A DNA stretch of 46,349 nt from Flavobacteriales bacterium (GTDB lineage Bacteria > Bacteroidota > Bacteroidia > Flavobacteriales_F > PHOS-HE28): NCBI GenBank assembly GCA_016788285.1, contig JAEUSW010000087.1, positions 1 through 46,349 of the forward strand. Reading direction: 5' to 3'. Position numbers and translations under genes: made by a program. Positions within the stretch are counted from its first letter, which is position 1, and every line of letters begins with the position of its first letter. Under the pieces are notes generated by a model. It saw nothing but the letters and a program-made list of their open reading frames with translations. It had not been told where the DNA came from and searched no databases. Shown in pieces: positions 1 through 8,594 of this stretch.

Positions 1-21
1 GGGTCTGCGGAAAAAGGACGG

Positions 22-29
22 CAAATATA
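22..29 (-). promoter_or_regulatory. -7 element facing out of the left edge
   Basis: Read on the minus strand this is TATATTTG, an exact match to the Bacteroidota -7 consensus TAnnTTTG. It would drive a gene lying left of the window. It sits just beyond the porU stop codon. I saw no clear -33 element. The rest of 1-60 holds nothing else I can identify. Confidence 0.45.
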
Positions 30-60
30 CGCGGCCTCCCCCCTCGTTATTGTGTGCCGA

Positions 61-3000
61 TCACCTGAGGATCACGAGCTTTTCCAACTTCTCGGCCTTG
101 TCGCCTTCGGGGGTCTTCACGTTCAGGCGGTAGACATAGACCCCGCGGCCCAGCTTGTCGCCGTAGTCGTCCCGACCATCCCAGGCCAGCGGCTCGCTGC
201 GGAAGCCCTCGCAGGCCAGCTGCCGGTTGATCGTTTTCACCAGCCGCCCCGCCACGGTGAACACCTGCACCTGGACGTCCAGGGTGGTGCAGGGCCGGTT
301 GTGCTCGAAGAAGAACTGGGTGTTGGTGGTGAAGGGGTTGGGGTAGTTCAGCACATGCTCCAGCGCAAGCTCGGCGCTGGGCGCCACCACGAACTCGGTG
401 GTCGCTTCGGCGGAATTGTTGAACACGTCCCAGGCCTTCACCCGCAGCGTGTGCCCACCTTCGGCCAGGTCATCGAAGCGGTATCGGGCCGAGCCACTGC
501 GGTAGGTGTCCAGGTCGGCCTCGTACTGGTCGTTCAGCACGATGGCCTGGTCGGTGTTCTCATCCAGCACCGCCACCAGGTCATGGCCGATGCTGCTGCC
601 CATGGTGTTGATGCCGTTGGCGTCGAACAGCTTCACGAGCAGCAACGGGTCCTCGTTGGTGATGCCGCCGCGCACGAAGCGGTCGTCGTTCATGTACACC
701 TGGACCGTGGGACCCTCGTCGTCCGGCGCGACGTTCGTGGCGGTACCGCCCACCAGCGCGTCGTTCGTGGCGCCGCAGCCGTTGGTCCCCATGTTCTCCA
801 CGTAGCAGCTGATGCGCCCGGGGCCCACCAGGTAGTTGATGTCCTGCGGCACCACGAAGGTGAAGCTGAACTGGCCGCCGGTCACGGTGGCCATGCCGCG
901 GTAGATGATGTTCTTGCGCAGGCTGAACGGGAAAGGCGAGCCGCCGTCGTTCGCCAGGGTCTGTTGCTGCACCCGTTTGTCGAACACCGTGGGGATCACC
1001 AGGCCGTTCAGACCGGTCATCAGATTGCCGCCCGCATCGACCACCTCGCCGCGGATGCGCACCGTGGCCAGCGCGTTCATGGTGTCCACCGGGTTGCCCA
1101 GCGTGTCGGTGATGGCCGTGATGCGCACCTCGTGGCGCGGCATGGCCAGCCGCATGCTGGGGTCGCCCAGCAGGGAGAAGTTGCGGTGGTTCACCTGGGA
1201 GGGTTGCGCGGTGGTGATGTCCACCTTGGTGCGCCGGAACACATCGCCCAGGGCCGCCGGCCGGCCCTGCTCGTCGACGCGCTCGAACACGTGGTCGTAG
1301 AAGTCCTGGGACAGGGCGTAGTTCTGGTTGCTGTACGCGATGCGGGTGGTGGTCATCAGCGCGATACCGCCGCCGTTGGGGTTCAGCAGCACGTATTCAC
1401 CGGCCGAGGTCCGCGCCGGATCATCCCACCGGCTGAACTCGCAGGTGGCCGTCATGAACAGCGGCAGACGTTCAAGGTTGCTCCACCCCAGGATGGTGGA
1501 ATTGTCCAGGAACCGCTCGTGCGCCCAGCCCACCTCACCGCCATGGCCCACGTAGTTCACCAGGAGCGCACCGCGTTGCACCCCGTCCCGGAGGTCGGCC
1601 TGTGCATCAGGATAGCGCTCGCCGCCGGGTGTGCTGGTCTGCTGGTAGGCGTCCAGGTACACCTTGTTGATGTTGTAACAGGGGAACTCGTTCTCCACCG
1701 CGGTGGCCAGGGCATCGCTCTGGCTCATGTGGATGGTGCTCTCGAACACGTCGCCCTCCTGGTCGTCGCTGGCGAAGAGCAGCCAGGTGCGCCAGTCGTT
1801 GATGCCGCCATCGCTGCCCACGGCGCACTGGGCCTCGGTGCCCGAAAGCAGTTGAAGGCGGTCGTAGTTCAGGACCTTGGTGGCCATTTCCTGGGCTTGG
1901 GCGATGGAGCTCACCGGGATCCGCCCCACGCCGATGTCCACCAGGTCGCCCTGGTACTCCCCTTCGTCGTTGTCCAGCAGCCCGAAGTAGTCGTCCGAGC
2001 AATAGCTCAGGCTGGCGTGCCACGAGTTGGCGGTCTGGTAGCTGGGCAGGAAGCTCTGGTTGCTGAGGGCCCGGTTGAGGTTGTTGTACGAGCCGTCACC
2101 ATAGAGCAGGAGGTAGCGCGGCATCAACGCGGGATCCGTGCCGGCCTTGTCATACAGCATCTTCATGTACCGCTTGATGGCGGTGGCGTCACGCATGCCG
2201 GAGGAGAACTCGTTGTACACCTCCTGGGGGCTCACCAAGGCCACGGTGAGGCCCTCGCTCACGCGCCGGTCGGCGATCTGCTGGGCGGCGCCCCTGAACG
2301 CATCGGGCACCACGATCACCAGGTCGGTCGGCAGGGCCGTCGCGTGCAGGTCCTGGTTGGGCACCCTGCCGGCAGAGGTCGGTGTGAGCAGGCCCGTGCT
2401 GCGGAAGACCGCGAACTGTCGCAGGCTGTCGGTGCGCAGGCGGAAGACCTTCTGGGTCCCATTGTCCGTCATCGGCACCAGCGTGGCGGCCGCAGGGTCG
2501 GTGATGTCCCAGAGGGAAAGCGCACCGGAGGCCTGGTCGAGCACGAACTCCGTCAACTCGCCGGGTCCCACGCTGGTGAGGTCGCGGAAGAGCATCTGGT
2601 TGCCCACCAGCTTCAGGTCACGGCGGGCGTTGAGCTCCAGGAAGTTCATCCACCCGATGGACGAGGCGGGATTATGCTTGTTGAAGGTGACGATGAACGG
2701 CAGGCTGTTGCCCGAGGCGTTGAAGCAGAAGGTATGACGGGTGGACTTGGCCTGCTCGCCCGTGTAGCCGTTGGGCACACCCTGCACGGACACGATGGTG
2801 TCCAGCGCTCCACCGGAGGTCACCCGCCAGGTGCTCGCATTCCCCGTGCCCACCGTGCGCGAGAGCACATCCAACACCAGGCAGGCGGGGTCCTGCGGGC
2901 GAAGGAAGGGCACGCTGAAGGTGTAGGGATACGTGGTGGTGAGGTCGTACACATCGCCGTAAAGCTCACGACCCGATTTCAGCAGGGTCACGGCATCCAC

Positions 3001-4050
3001 CTCGATGAACTGCCGGTCGTCGAACGAGGTGCTGGTGCGTGTGGCGGGGTCGAGCACCTCCGGAAAGGCACCCACCCGCAGCGCCGGTTCGATCCCGATG
3101 CCCACGAAATAGGAGGCCGAATCGGAGAACACATGCTTGGTATGGCGGAAGCGCCCGCTGCCGCTGTCCAAGGTCCACCGGTGGGGGCCGGTGGCGTAGA
3201 AGACCACCCGGTCGCCGGGACCGAAGGAACCATCCCCGCCATCCTCCACGACCACCGCGTTGGGCACCAGGTCCGTGCCGGGCAGCTGGTCGTTCTCGAA
3301 CGGCAGCATGCCATGGTGGCGGCCATAGAGGTTCACCTGGTCGCTGGGCACTTCGCCGGCCAGGCCCATGTCCTGCAGCTGTTCGAAGGTGAGGCCGTAC
3401 ACCCCGTCCTGTGTCACCTGCACACGGTACCACTCTCCGGAGGCCAGTCGCGAGGTGGGCGGATAGCTCTTGGGTTGGACGGGAGGTCCGCCGCCTCGCC
3501 CTTCGACGATGGACAGTGTATAAGAGGACAGCCGCTCCCACTGGCCCGTGCCCGTGTTCCGTCGGTAGGGGTAGATGTCCACCACGGCCATGGGCTGCTT
3601 GCGCTGGGTCGCCAACCGGGTCACCACCAGGGGTTGGGTCCAGGCCTCCTCAAGCCCGGGCAGGGCCTCCACCTCCTCCCGGATCATCGGGATGTAGGTG
3701 GTGTTCGTGAGGTGGGCCGAAAAGCTCGTGGTACCGAGCCCCAGTGGGCGCACCTCATGGTGGAAGGGCAGGTCCTGACGGGCCGGGTCCAGGTGCATGG
3801 CCCGGGGCGCGGTGGCCGGGGTGCCCCGCTCGGTCACCACGCGCTCGTCCGAACGGGTGTTCTCCACGCTGCGCGCGGGCTGCGCACCGGGGGCGGCACC
3901 CGCGACCGGAGCGTTCCGGGTCGGGGTGGGCGTTGCGCGGGCGGGGCCTGTTGGGACGGACCGTTGGGGGGTGTTGATGCGCTCCTGGGCCGTGGCGCTG
4001 GCACAGGTGAACAGCAGGACGGCGAGGGGGAGGAGAACAGGGCGGTTCAT
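61..4050 (-). CDS. porU: T9SS C-terminal signal peptidase PorU (C25 peptidase family)
   Basis: PorU is the surface sortase-like peptidase of the type IX secretion system: it removes the C-terminal sorting domain of cargo and helps attach the cargo to the cell surface. The protein is about 1,330 residues with an N-terminal signal peptide (MNRPVLLPLAVLLFTCASATAQ). A gingipain-type C25 domain fills the middle, with the likely catalytic His in NYVGHGGE (about residue 838) and Cys in TATCEF (about residue 871). The last 90 or so residues (LNYPNPFTTNT to KLVILR) form a T9SS sorting domain of its own, as known for PorU. I chose the ATG at 4050, which begins a good signal peptide; a GTG two codons upstream (4056) is in frame. 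It is divergent from the PorP/SprF gene. PorV, its usual neighbour, is not in the window. Confidence 0.93.
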   Translation of the reverse strand: MNRPVLLPLAVLLFTCASATAQERINTPQRSVPTGPARATPTPTRNAPVAGAAPGAQPARSVENTRSDERVVTERGTPATAPRAMHLDPARQDLPFHHEVRPLGLGTTSFSAHLTNTTYIPMIREEVEALPGLEEAWTQPLVVTRLATQRKQPMAVVDIYPYRRNTGTGQWERLSSYTLSIVEGRGGGPPVQPKSYPPTSRLASGEWYRVQVTQDGVYGLTFEQLQDMGLAGEVPSDQVNLYGRHHGMLPFENDQLPGTDLVPNAVVVEDGGDGSFGPGDRVVFYATGPHRWTLDSGSGRFRHTKHVFSDSASYFVGIGIEPALRVGAFPEVLDPATRTSTSFDDRQFIEVDAVTLLKSGRELYGDVYDLTTTYPYTFSVPFLRPQDPACLVLDVLSRTVGTGNASTWRVTSGGALDTIVSVQGVPNGYTGEQAKSTRHTFCFNASGNSLPFIVTFNKHNPASSIGWMNFLELNARRDLKLVGNQMLFRDLTSVGPGELTEFVLDQASGALSLWDITDPAAATLVPMTDNGTQKVFRLRTDSLRQFAVFRSTGLLTPTSAGRVPNQDLHATALPTDLVIVVPDAFRGAAQQIADRRVSEGLTVALVSPQEVYNEFSSGMRDATAIKRYMKMLYDKAGTDPALMPRYLLLYGDGSYNNLNRALSNQSFLPSYQTANSWHASLSYCSDDYFGLLDNDEGEYQGDLVDIGVGRIPVSSIAQAQEMATKVLNYDRLQLLSGTEAQCAVGSDGGINDWRTWLLFASDDQEGDVFESTIHMSQSDALATAVENEFPCYNINKVYLDAYQQTSTPGGERYPDAQADLRDGVQRGALLVNYVGHGGEVGWAHERFLDNSTILGWSNLERLPLFMTATCEFSRWDDPARTSAGEYVLLNPNGGGIALMTTTRIAYSNQNYALSQDFYDHVFERVDEQGRPAALGDVFRRTKVDITTAQPSQVNHRNFSLLGDPSMRLAMPRHEVRITAITDTLGNPVDTMNALATVRIRGEVVDAGGNLMTGLNGLVIPTVFDKRVQQQTLANDGGSPFPFSLRKNIIYRGMATVTGGQFSFTFVVPQDINYLVGPGRISCYVENMGTNGCGATNDALVGGTATNVAPDDEGPTVQVYMNDDRFVRGGITNEDPLLLVKLFDANGINTMGSSIGHDLVAVLDENTDQAIVLNDQYEADLDTYRSGSARYRFDDLAEGGHTLRVKAWDVFNNSAEATTEFVVAPSAELALEHVLNYPNPFTTNTQFFFEHNRPCTTLDVQVQVFTVAGRLVKTINRQLACEGFRSEPLAWDGRDDYGDKLGRGVYVYRLNVKTPEGDKAEKLEKLVILR

Positions 4051-4084
4051 GAACACTGATCAACAGGTTTTCAACAGGAATGAC

Positions 4085-4101
4085 CGAAAGTACTACCTTC
4101 G
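4085..4101. promoter_or_regulatory. Back-to-back -7 elements for porU and the porP-gldJ operon
   Basis: CGAAAGTA at 4085-4092 reads TACTTTCG on the minus strand, facing porU. TACCTTCG at 4094-4101 faces the porP/sprF-like gene. Both fit TAnnTTYG and only one base separates them, so the two promoters overlap. The minus element predicts a porU leader of about 28 nt. For the plus operon a second candidate, TATACTTG at 4190-4197, lies closer to the start codon. The porU leader also holds a direct repeat, CAACAGG-TTTT-CAACAGG on the plus strand. Confidence 0.55.
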
Positions 4102-4218
4102 GCCGTTGCGTTGCGGAGCACCCGCTTCAACGGGGCCTGGTCCGGATCATTGCGGACCGGGGTGGGGAACCGCAATGCAATGAGGTACGTATACTTGGCG
4201 TTCGCAGCAGAGCTACGG

Positions 4219-5208
4219 ATGATGGGAAGCGTGATCAGGGGCAAGGTGCGTCGTGCGGCCATGGTGCTGGCGGGATGCGTGGCATTCATGGGAACAACGC
4301 AGGCGCAGGACCCGCAGTTCACCCAGTTCTACGCCAATCCGCTGTACCTGAACCCGGCCTTCGCCGGCACCGCGCGCTGCCCGCGGGTGGTGCTCAACTA
4401 CCGGAACCAATGGCCCGCCCTCACGGGCACCTTCGTCACCACCAGTGCCAGCTACGATCAGCATGTGGACGCCATCCTTGGAGGGCTGGGCGTGCTGGTG
4501 ACCCATGACCAGGCGGGCAAAGGCACGTTGAACACCACCACGGCCAGCGCCATCTACAGCTATCAGCTCGCGATCAACCGCAAGTTCAGCATGAAGTTCG
4601 GGGCCCAGGCCACCTACTTCCAGAAGTCGCTGGACTGGAGCAAGCTCACCTTCGGCGACCAGATCGACCCACGCCGGGGCTTCATCTATACCACCAACGA
4701 CGTGCCCCGCGGCGGCACGGTGGGCAATGCCGACTTCTCCGCCGGCGTTCTGGGCTACACGGACATCTTCTTCGTGGGCATCGCCGTGCATCACCTCAGC
4801 GAACCGAACGAGTCGCTCATCGTGGGCACCTCGCGCCTGCCGCGCAAGTACACCGCGCATGCCGGTGCGGCCATCCCCATCGGCATGAAGGGCAAGTACG
4901 GGGAGGCGAAGACACGGATCTCCCCGAACATCCTCTTCCAGCAGCAGGCCCAGTTCCGCCAGCTGAACCTGGGTCTCTACGTCGACCACGGGCCCATCAC
5001 CGCGGGCATCTGGTACCGCACGCGCGACGCCTTCATCGCCCTCATCGGGTTCCACACCGAACGCTTCAAGTTCGGGTACAGCTACGACGTCACCACTTCG
5101 AAGCTCACCACGGCCACGGCCGGGTCGCACGAGGTCAGTGTTCAGCTCCAGTTCAACTGCAAGCCCAAGAAACGCCGCTTCCGCGTGGTCGCCTGCCCCA
5201 CGTTCTGA
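4219..5208 (+). CDS. PorP/SprF family type IX secretion system membrane protein
   Basis: This is an outer-membrane beta-barrel protein of the PorP/SprF family, which partners T9SS machinery or cargo such as SprB-type adhesins. From the ATG at 4219 it has a signal peptide ending near GTTQAQ, then the family's hallmark start of the mature protein, DPQFTQFYANPLYLNPAFAGT, and alternating strands to the C-terminus. Length is about 329 residues, normal for the family. I placed the start at 4219 (a second ATG follows at 4222) because the frame upstream of it gives no signal peptide. It is followed after 25 nt by gldJ. Many paralogues exist per genome, so porP itself versus another SprF cannot be decided from sequence alone. 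Confidence 0.87.
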   Translation: MMGSVIRGKVRRAAMVLAGCVAFMGTTQAQDPQFTQFYANPLYLNPAFAGTARCPRVVLNYRNQWPALTGTFVTTSASYDQHVDAILGGLGVLVTHDQAGKGTLNTTTASAIYSYQLAINRKFSMKFGAQATYFQKSLDWSKLTFGDQIDPRRGFIYTTNDVPRGGTVGNADFSAGVLGYTDIFFVGIAVHHLSEPNESLIVGTSRLPRKYTAHAGAAIPIGMKGKYGEAKTRISPNILFQQQAQFRQLNLGLYVDHGPITAGIWYRTRDAFIALIGFHTERFKFGYSYDVTTSKLTTATAGSHEVSVQLQFNCKPKKRRFRVVACPTF

Positions 5209-5233
5209 AGCTGCGCCCCAACCCCCCTGCACC

Positions 5234-6988
5234 ATGGACCGCGTTTGGAAGATCGCCCTCCTGGCCGCCCCTGTCGCCCTGCTCAGCTCGTGTCAGTTCG
5301 AGAAGAGCGGAGCCACCGGGTGGAACTACAACGACTCCAAGAACGGAGGCTTTGAGAAGGCCCCCTTCGAGGACCAGGAGAACGGCCCCGGCCTCATCCT
5401 CGTCGAGGGCGGACAGTTCACCATGGGCCGCGTCTCCGATGACCTGCTCCACGAGTGGAACCACATCCCCCGCACGGTCACGGTGTCGTCCTTCTACATG
5501 GACGAGGTGGAGGTGACCAACTTCTACTGGCTGGAATACCTCTACTGGTTGGAGCGGGTGTTCGCCGCCGACTATCCCGAGATCTACAAGAAGGCCCTGC
5601 CCGACACCCTGGTCTGGCGCAGCAAGCTCGCCTTCAATGAACCGTACACCGAGTACTACCTGCGCCACCCCGCCTACCGCGACTACCCGGTGGTGGGCGT
5701 CAACTGGCTGCAGGCGAACGACTACTGCGCCTGGCGCACCGACCGGGTCAACGAGATCATCCTCGTCCGGGAAGGCCTCTTCGAGCACTACCCCAACCAG
5801 ATCAACGAGGACCACTTCACCACCGACGCCTACCTGGCCGGGCAGTATGAGAGCGGCAAGAAGGTGGACGGCGTGCAGGACTTCAACCCCAACCGCGATA
5901 CGCGCAACATCCGCATGGAGGACGGCATCCTGCTGCCCCGCTACCGCCTGCCGACCGAGGCGGAGTGGGAGTTCGCCGCCTTCGGCCTGGTGGGCAACAC
6001 GGTGGATGAGCGCATCATCGAGCGCCGCATCTACCCCTGGAACGGCCACTGGGTGCGCTACGACAGCCGCAAGAAGGGCGGCGCCTTCTACGGCGACTTC
6101 CGCGGGAATTTCATGCGCGGCAAGGGCGATTACATGGGGGTGGCCGGCAGCCTCAACGACAACGCCGACATCACCGCACCGGTGTTCAGCTACTGGCCCA
6201 ATGACTACGGCCTGTACAACATGGCCGGCAACGTCAGCGAATGGGTGATGGACGTATACCGCCCGCTGAGCCCCGAGGACAAGGACGACTTCCGCCCCTT
6301 CCGCGGCAGCGTCTTCAAGACCAAGGTGCTCAACAGCGACGGTGCCGTGCAGGACAAGCACGACCTGGTGGTGTACGATGTGGACGGCATCAAGTACTTC
6401 CTCACCGAGTTCCAGAAGGAGATGCAGCGCAAGGCCACCCCGGAGGAGGCCAAGCTCATCGACGACCTCCTGGCCGCCATCGACCAGTCCATCGAGTTCA
6501 ACAACACCCGCAAGAGCGACGCCGCCATGCAGCGCGTGCAGGACATGGTGGACATGATCAAGGGCCAGGACCTGGAGATCAGCCCCAAGCTGCTCAGCGG
6601 CATCAGCGACTACCAGGCCGACCAGCCGGGCGATATCCGCATGCGCAACGTCACCGTGGAGGAGAACATCGACCGCCGCAACTACAGGCAGAGCGACAAC
6701 ATCGACTACCGCGACGGCGACATCGAGAGCAGCATCTACTACGAGAACCCCGACTTCGAGGGCAACGCGATGTACGACTGGGGCAAGACCACCCTGGTGA
6801 ACGACCGCGCCCGCGTGTTCAAGGGGGCCAGCTGGGCCGACCGCATCTACTGGGCCGGTCCCTCCACCCGCCGTTTCCTCGACGAGCGCCAGAGCACGGC
6901 CACCATCGGCTTCCGCTGCGCCATGACCCGCGTGGGCAGCCCCGTGGGCCTGGGCGAGGACAAGCGCCGCAAGGGCATCAAGCGCTGA
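5234..6988 (+). CDS. gldJ: Gliding motility/T9SS lipoprotein GldJ
   Basis: GldJ is an essential outer-membrane-associated lipoprotein of the gliding and type IX secretion machinery, related to GldK and to formylglycine-generating (SUMF1/FGE) enzymes but thought to be structural. The 584-residue product has a lipobox, LLSSC, with the lipidated Cys at residue 20. It then shows FGE-fold motifs: GGQFTMG (about 55-65), RYRLPTEAEWEFAA (about 235-250), NMAGNVSEWVMD (about 330-341) and RVFKGASWADR...GFRCAM near the C-terminus. About 185 charged residues separate the NVSEW and KGASW motifs that are adjacent in ordinary FGE proteins. The gldJ-murF order is familiar from flavobacterial genomes. A strong hairpin follows at 7009. 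Confidence 0.92.
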   Translation: MDRVWKIALLAAPVALLSSCQFEKSGATGWNYNDSKNGGFEKAPFEDQENGPGLILVEGGQFTMGRVSDDLLHEWNHIPRTVTVSSFYMDEVEVTNFYWLEYLYWLERVFAADYPEIYKKALPDTLVWRSKLAFNEPYTEYYLRHPAYRDYPVVGVNWLQANDYCAWRTDRVNEIILVREGLFEHYPNQINEDHFTTDAYLAGQYESGKKVDGVQDFNPNRDTRNIRMEDGILLPRYRLPTEAEWEFAAFGLVGNTVDERIIERRIYPWNGHWVRYDSRKKGGAFYGDFRGNFMRGKGDYMGVAGSLNDNADITAPVFSYWPNDYGLYNMAGNVSEWVMDVYRPLSPEDKDDFRPFRGSVFKTKVLNSDGAVQDKHDLVVYDVDGIKYFLTEFQKEMQRKATPEEAKLIDDLLAAIDQSIEFNNTRKSDAAMQRVQDMVDMIKGQDLEISPKLLSGISDYQADQPGDIRMRNVTVEENIDRRNYRQSDNIDYRDGDIESSIYYENPDFEGNAMYDWGKTTLVNDRARVFKGASWADRIYWAGPSTRRFLDERQSTATIGFRCAMTRVGSPVGLGEDKRRKGIKR

Positions 6989-7008
6989 GGCGCACCTCCG
7001 CTACCTTG

Positions 7009-7041
7009 GGACCCCGGCCGCTCGGCCGGGGTCCTTCGTTT
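7009..7041 (+). terminator. Rho-independent terminator between gldJ and murF
   Basis: An 11-bp perfect GC-rich stem (arms 7009-7019 and 7024-7034, loop GCTC) is followed by TTCGTTT. It fits a terminator for the porP-gldJ unit. It ends only 9 nt before the murF ATG, so if transcripts read through it would sit at the murF initiation site. Confidence 0.65.
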
Positions 7042-7043
7042 CC

Positions 7044-8351
7044 ATGACCAGCATCGCCCAGCTCCACGACGCCTTCCTGCGCTGCACCGGGGTGTGCACC
7101 GACACCCGTGCCCTCGTGCCCGGCAGCCTCTTCGTGGCCCTCAAGGGGCCCAGCTTCAACGCCAACGCCTTCGCCGCACAGGCCCTCGCCGCCGGCTGCC
7201 GCATGGCCCTGGTGGACGACCCCGCCGTGGCCGTGGACGACCGCTACCTGCTGGTGCCCGACGCCCTGAAGGCCCTGCAGGAGCTCGCCCTGCACCACCG
7301 CCGCGGCTTCGGCATCCCCGTGCTGGCCATCACCGGCAGCAACGGCAAGACCACCACCAAGGAGCTCGCGCATGCGGTGCTGGCCGCGGACCGGCCCACC
7401 CTGGCCACCGCCGGTAACCTGAACAACCACATCGGTGTGCCCCTGACCCTGCTCCGCCTTCGGGCCGAACACCGCATCGCCATCATCGAGATGGGCGCCA
7501 ACCGTCCGGGCGACATCCGCGAACTGATGGCCCTGGCCGAACCCACCCACGGGCTCATCACCAACATCGGCCGCGCCCACCTCGAGGGCTTCGGCAGCTT
7601 CGACGGGGTGGTCCGCACCAAGAGCGAACTGTACGACCATCTGCGTGCCGGGGGCGGCACCGTGTTCGTGCATGCCGATGACGCACTGCTGATGGAGAAG
7701 AGCACCGGGCTGCACCGGACCACTTATGGCACGGCCGCGACGGCGGACCATCGGGTGGAACCCGGCCCGACCGGCGCCACGCTCGCCCTGGCCTGGACCG
7801 GCACCGATGGCGCCCGGCACGAGGTGACCACCCGGCTGATCGGCGGCTACAACCTGCCCAACGCCGCGGCGGCCGTGGCCATCGGGCGGCACTTCGGGGT
7901 GCCCGACGGTCGCATCGCCACCGCGCTCGCGGACTACACCCCGTCCAACAACCGCAGCCAGTTCATGGACACCGGCCGCAACCACGTGGTGCTGGACGCC
8001 TACAACGCCAACCCCAGCAGCATGAAGGCCGCGCTCGAGCACTTCGCCGGCATGCCCGGTGAGCGGCCCAAGCTGGCCGTGCTGGGCGGCATGAAGGAGC
8101 TGGGCGCCGACAGCACCAGCGAGCACCAGGCCGTGGTGGCCCTGGTGCGCGGCCTCGGACTGCAGGCCGTGTTCGTGGGACCCGAGTTCGCCGCGTTGGT
8201 CCGTACGGAGGCTGATGCGAAGGACCTCATCGTCCACCCGGACGTCAGCGCCGCGCTGGACGCGTTCACGCGGAACCCGGTGGAGGGGCGACTGATCCTG
8301 GTGAAAGGATCGCGCGGGACGAAGCTGGAGGGACTGGTGCCGGCGCTCTGA
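7044..8351 (+). CDS. murF: UDP-N-acetylmuramoyl-tripeptide--D-alanyl-D-alanine ligase MurF
   Basis: MurF adds the D-Ala-D-Ala dipeptide to the UDP-MurNAc-tripeptide in the last cytoplasmic step of peptidoglycan precursor synthesis. The 435-residue protein carries the Mur-ligase P-loop ITGSNGKTTTKE (about residues 96-107). It also has TAGNLNNHIGVPLTLL, EMGANRPGDI, NIGRAHLEGFGS and the C-terminal domain motif LDAYNANPSSMKAAL, all typical of MurF. Length is normal. The ATG at 7044 lies just past the gldJ terminator hairpin. TACCTTGG at 7002-7009 resembles a -7 element and may drive it. It ends at the border of the AT-richer region. Confidence 0.95.
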   Translation: MTSIAQLHDAFLRCTGVCTDTRALVPGSLFVALKGPSFNANAFAAQALAAGCRMALVDDPAVAVDDRYLLVPDALKALQELALHHRRGFGIPVLAITGSNGKTTTKELAHAVLAADRPTLATAGNLNNHIGVPLTLLRLRAEHRIAIIEMGANRPGDIRELMALAEPTHGLITNIGRAHLEGFGSFDGVVRTKSELYDHLRAGGGTVFVHADDALLMEKSTGLHRTTYGTAATADHRVEPGPTGATLALAWTGTDGARHEVTTRLIGGYNLPNAAAAVAIGRHFGVPDGRIATALADYTPSNNRSQFMDTGRNHVVLDAYNANPSSMKAALEHFAGMPGERPKLAVLGGMKELGADSTSEHQAVVALVRGLGLQAVFVGPEFAALVRTEADAKDLIVHPDVSAALDAFTRNPVEGRLILVKGSRGTKLEGLVPAL

Positions 8352-8393
8352 GGCATCACCGACACGTTTCGGACCGGTATACCAAAACCGGAA

Positions 8394-8510
8394 GATCGGC
8401 GGAACGATCGTTCACCGATCGATCGACATGGCTACCTTCGATCGATTCTTCCGCGCATTTCGATCCTGTTCACGCACCCTAACCCGAACGCCATGATCCG
8501 ATCGATCGCC
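8394..8510. repeat. Cluster of GATC/CGATCG sites upstream of the first cargo gene
   Basis: I count nine GATC tetramers here, six of them within CGATCG (some overlapping as CGATCGATCG), in roughly 115 bp. The cluster surrounds the -7 element at 8433 and the ATG at 8493. The flanking kilobases do not show this density by eye. It could be a methylation-sensitive or protein-binding control region; no function is shown. Confidence 0.5.
8433..8440 (+). promoter_or_regulatory. -7 element for the first T9SS cargo gene
   Basis: TACCTTCG fits the TAnnTTYG element seen before other genes in this window. It lies 52 nt upstream of the ATG at 8493, which supports that ATG, rather than the later TTG at 8591, as the original start. 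Confidence 0.45.
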
Positions 8511-8594
8511 TCGACCCTCCGGCCCTGCACTGACCTGCTCCGTGCAGGTTTCAACACCTTATTCACAAGGGGGGGGTATTTCTTCTCCTGTTGA
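8493..8594 (+). pseudogene. Out-of-frame start and signal-peptide segment of the 8591-13000 gene
   Basis: From the ATG at 8493 this frame encodes 33 residues (MIRSIASTLRPCTDLL...) and stops at 8592-8594, just beyond a G8 tract (8569-8576). Adding one G, or removing two, joins it to the long downstream frame. That gives an N-terminus whose hydrophobic stretch GGVFLLLLSTAELMAQ looks like a signal peptide core and cleavage region. The downstream frame has its own stop at 8531-8533 and no ATG before 8609. The segment is therefore the missing start of the cargo gene, either in an OFF phase or separated by a sequencing error. Confidence 0.6.
8569..8576 (+). repeat. G8 homopolymer (candidate phase-variation tract)
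   Basis: Eight consecutive G residues lie between the ATG at 8493 and the long cargo frame. At G8 the two are out of frame; at G9 or G6 they fuse. Tracts of this kind in surface-protein genes are classic sites of slipped-strand mispairing, and also classic sites of base-calling errors. Confidence 0.7.

Noticed and set aside
52..4059. A very long plus-strand open frame opposite porU
   Set aside because: It is a GC-rich antisense shadow: its protein is low-complexity His/Gly/Val-rich, while the minus strand encodes a clear PorU with signal peptide, C25 motifs and sorting domain.
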